Below are positions 5,226 through 5,253 of a stretch of DNA of 5,253 bases, one piece after another. The notes beneath the pieces were generated by a model. The model did not search any database, was not told where the DNA came from, and worked only from the letters and a program-made list of their open reading frames with translations. The position numbers and the translations under genes were made by a program. The stretch is from Syntrophaceae bacterium (lineage in GTDB: Bacteria; Desulfobacterota; Syntrophia; Syntrophales; UBA5619): positions 1 through 5,253 of the forward strand of contig CAKKRN010000004.1 of assembly GCA_919902745.1 (NCBI GenBank), written 5' to 3'. Every line of letters begins with the position of its first letter. Position 1 is the first letter of the stretch.

Positions 5226-5253
5226 ACGATCTCCTTTCCCTGATTATCCCATC

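Overview
The window is a GC-rich stretch of bacterial chromosome holding two converging gene groups. The central result is a mercury-methylation locus on the minus strand: marR-type regulator -> hgcA -> hgcB. It is recognised from the HgcA cap-helix motif NVWCAAGK followed by five membrane helices, and from the adjacent small two-cluster ferredoxin HgcB with its conserved extra cysteines. hgcAB occurs in strict anaerobes such as sulfate and iron reducers, syntrophs and methanogens. The GC content, sigma70-like promoters and gene style favour a bacterium, most plausibly Desulfobacterota or a syntrophic relative; the sequence alone does not fix the taxon.

Plus strand, left part (72-1942): a WrbA-type flavodoxin-fold quinone reductase (72-689) behind a good sigma70 promoter, a thioredoxin-like protein with a WCPFC active site (802-1137), and a membrane-anchored TPR protein (1235-1942). 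These are ordinary redox and envelope genes. They are close enough to be read together, although a weak promoter may precede the thioredoxin gene.

Minus strand, right part (5168 down to 1933): a TTGACA-N18-TATAAC promoter whose -10 is covered by an inverted repeat (GTTGT-N5-ACAAC), then a cysteine-rich MarR-family regulator (4668-5132), hgcA (3485-4651) and hgcB (3145-3474), with gaps of only 16 and 10 bases. After a 168-base gap comes a QueG-like double [4Fe-4S] protein (2098-2976). A hairpin plus T7 terminator for this strand lies at 1933-1955 and overlaps the stop codon of the converging TPR gene.

How the parts may work together: HgcA would carry the methyl group on a corrinoid and transfer it to Hg(II), and HgcB would reduce the corrinoid and handle mercury. 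The regulator is the first gene of the operon and overlaps its own operator, so it probably controls hgcAB and itself. Vicinal cysteines occur in all three proteins: CC and CRCC in the regulator, two CC pairs at the HgcA N-terminus, and CCC plus CC in the HgcB tail. This suggests a thiol-metal sensing and handling unit, but the inducer is not shown by the sequence. The QueG-like protein belongs to a superfamily with corrinoid-dependent members and may be linked to the same chemistry; this is inference.

No tRNA, rRNA, CRISPR array, insertion sequence or phage signal was seen.
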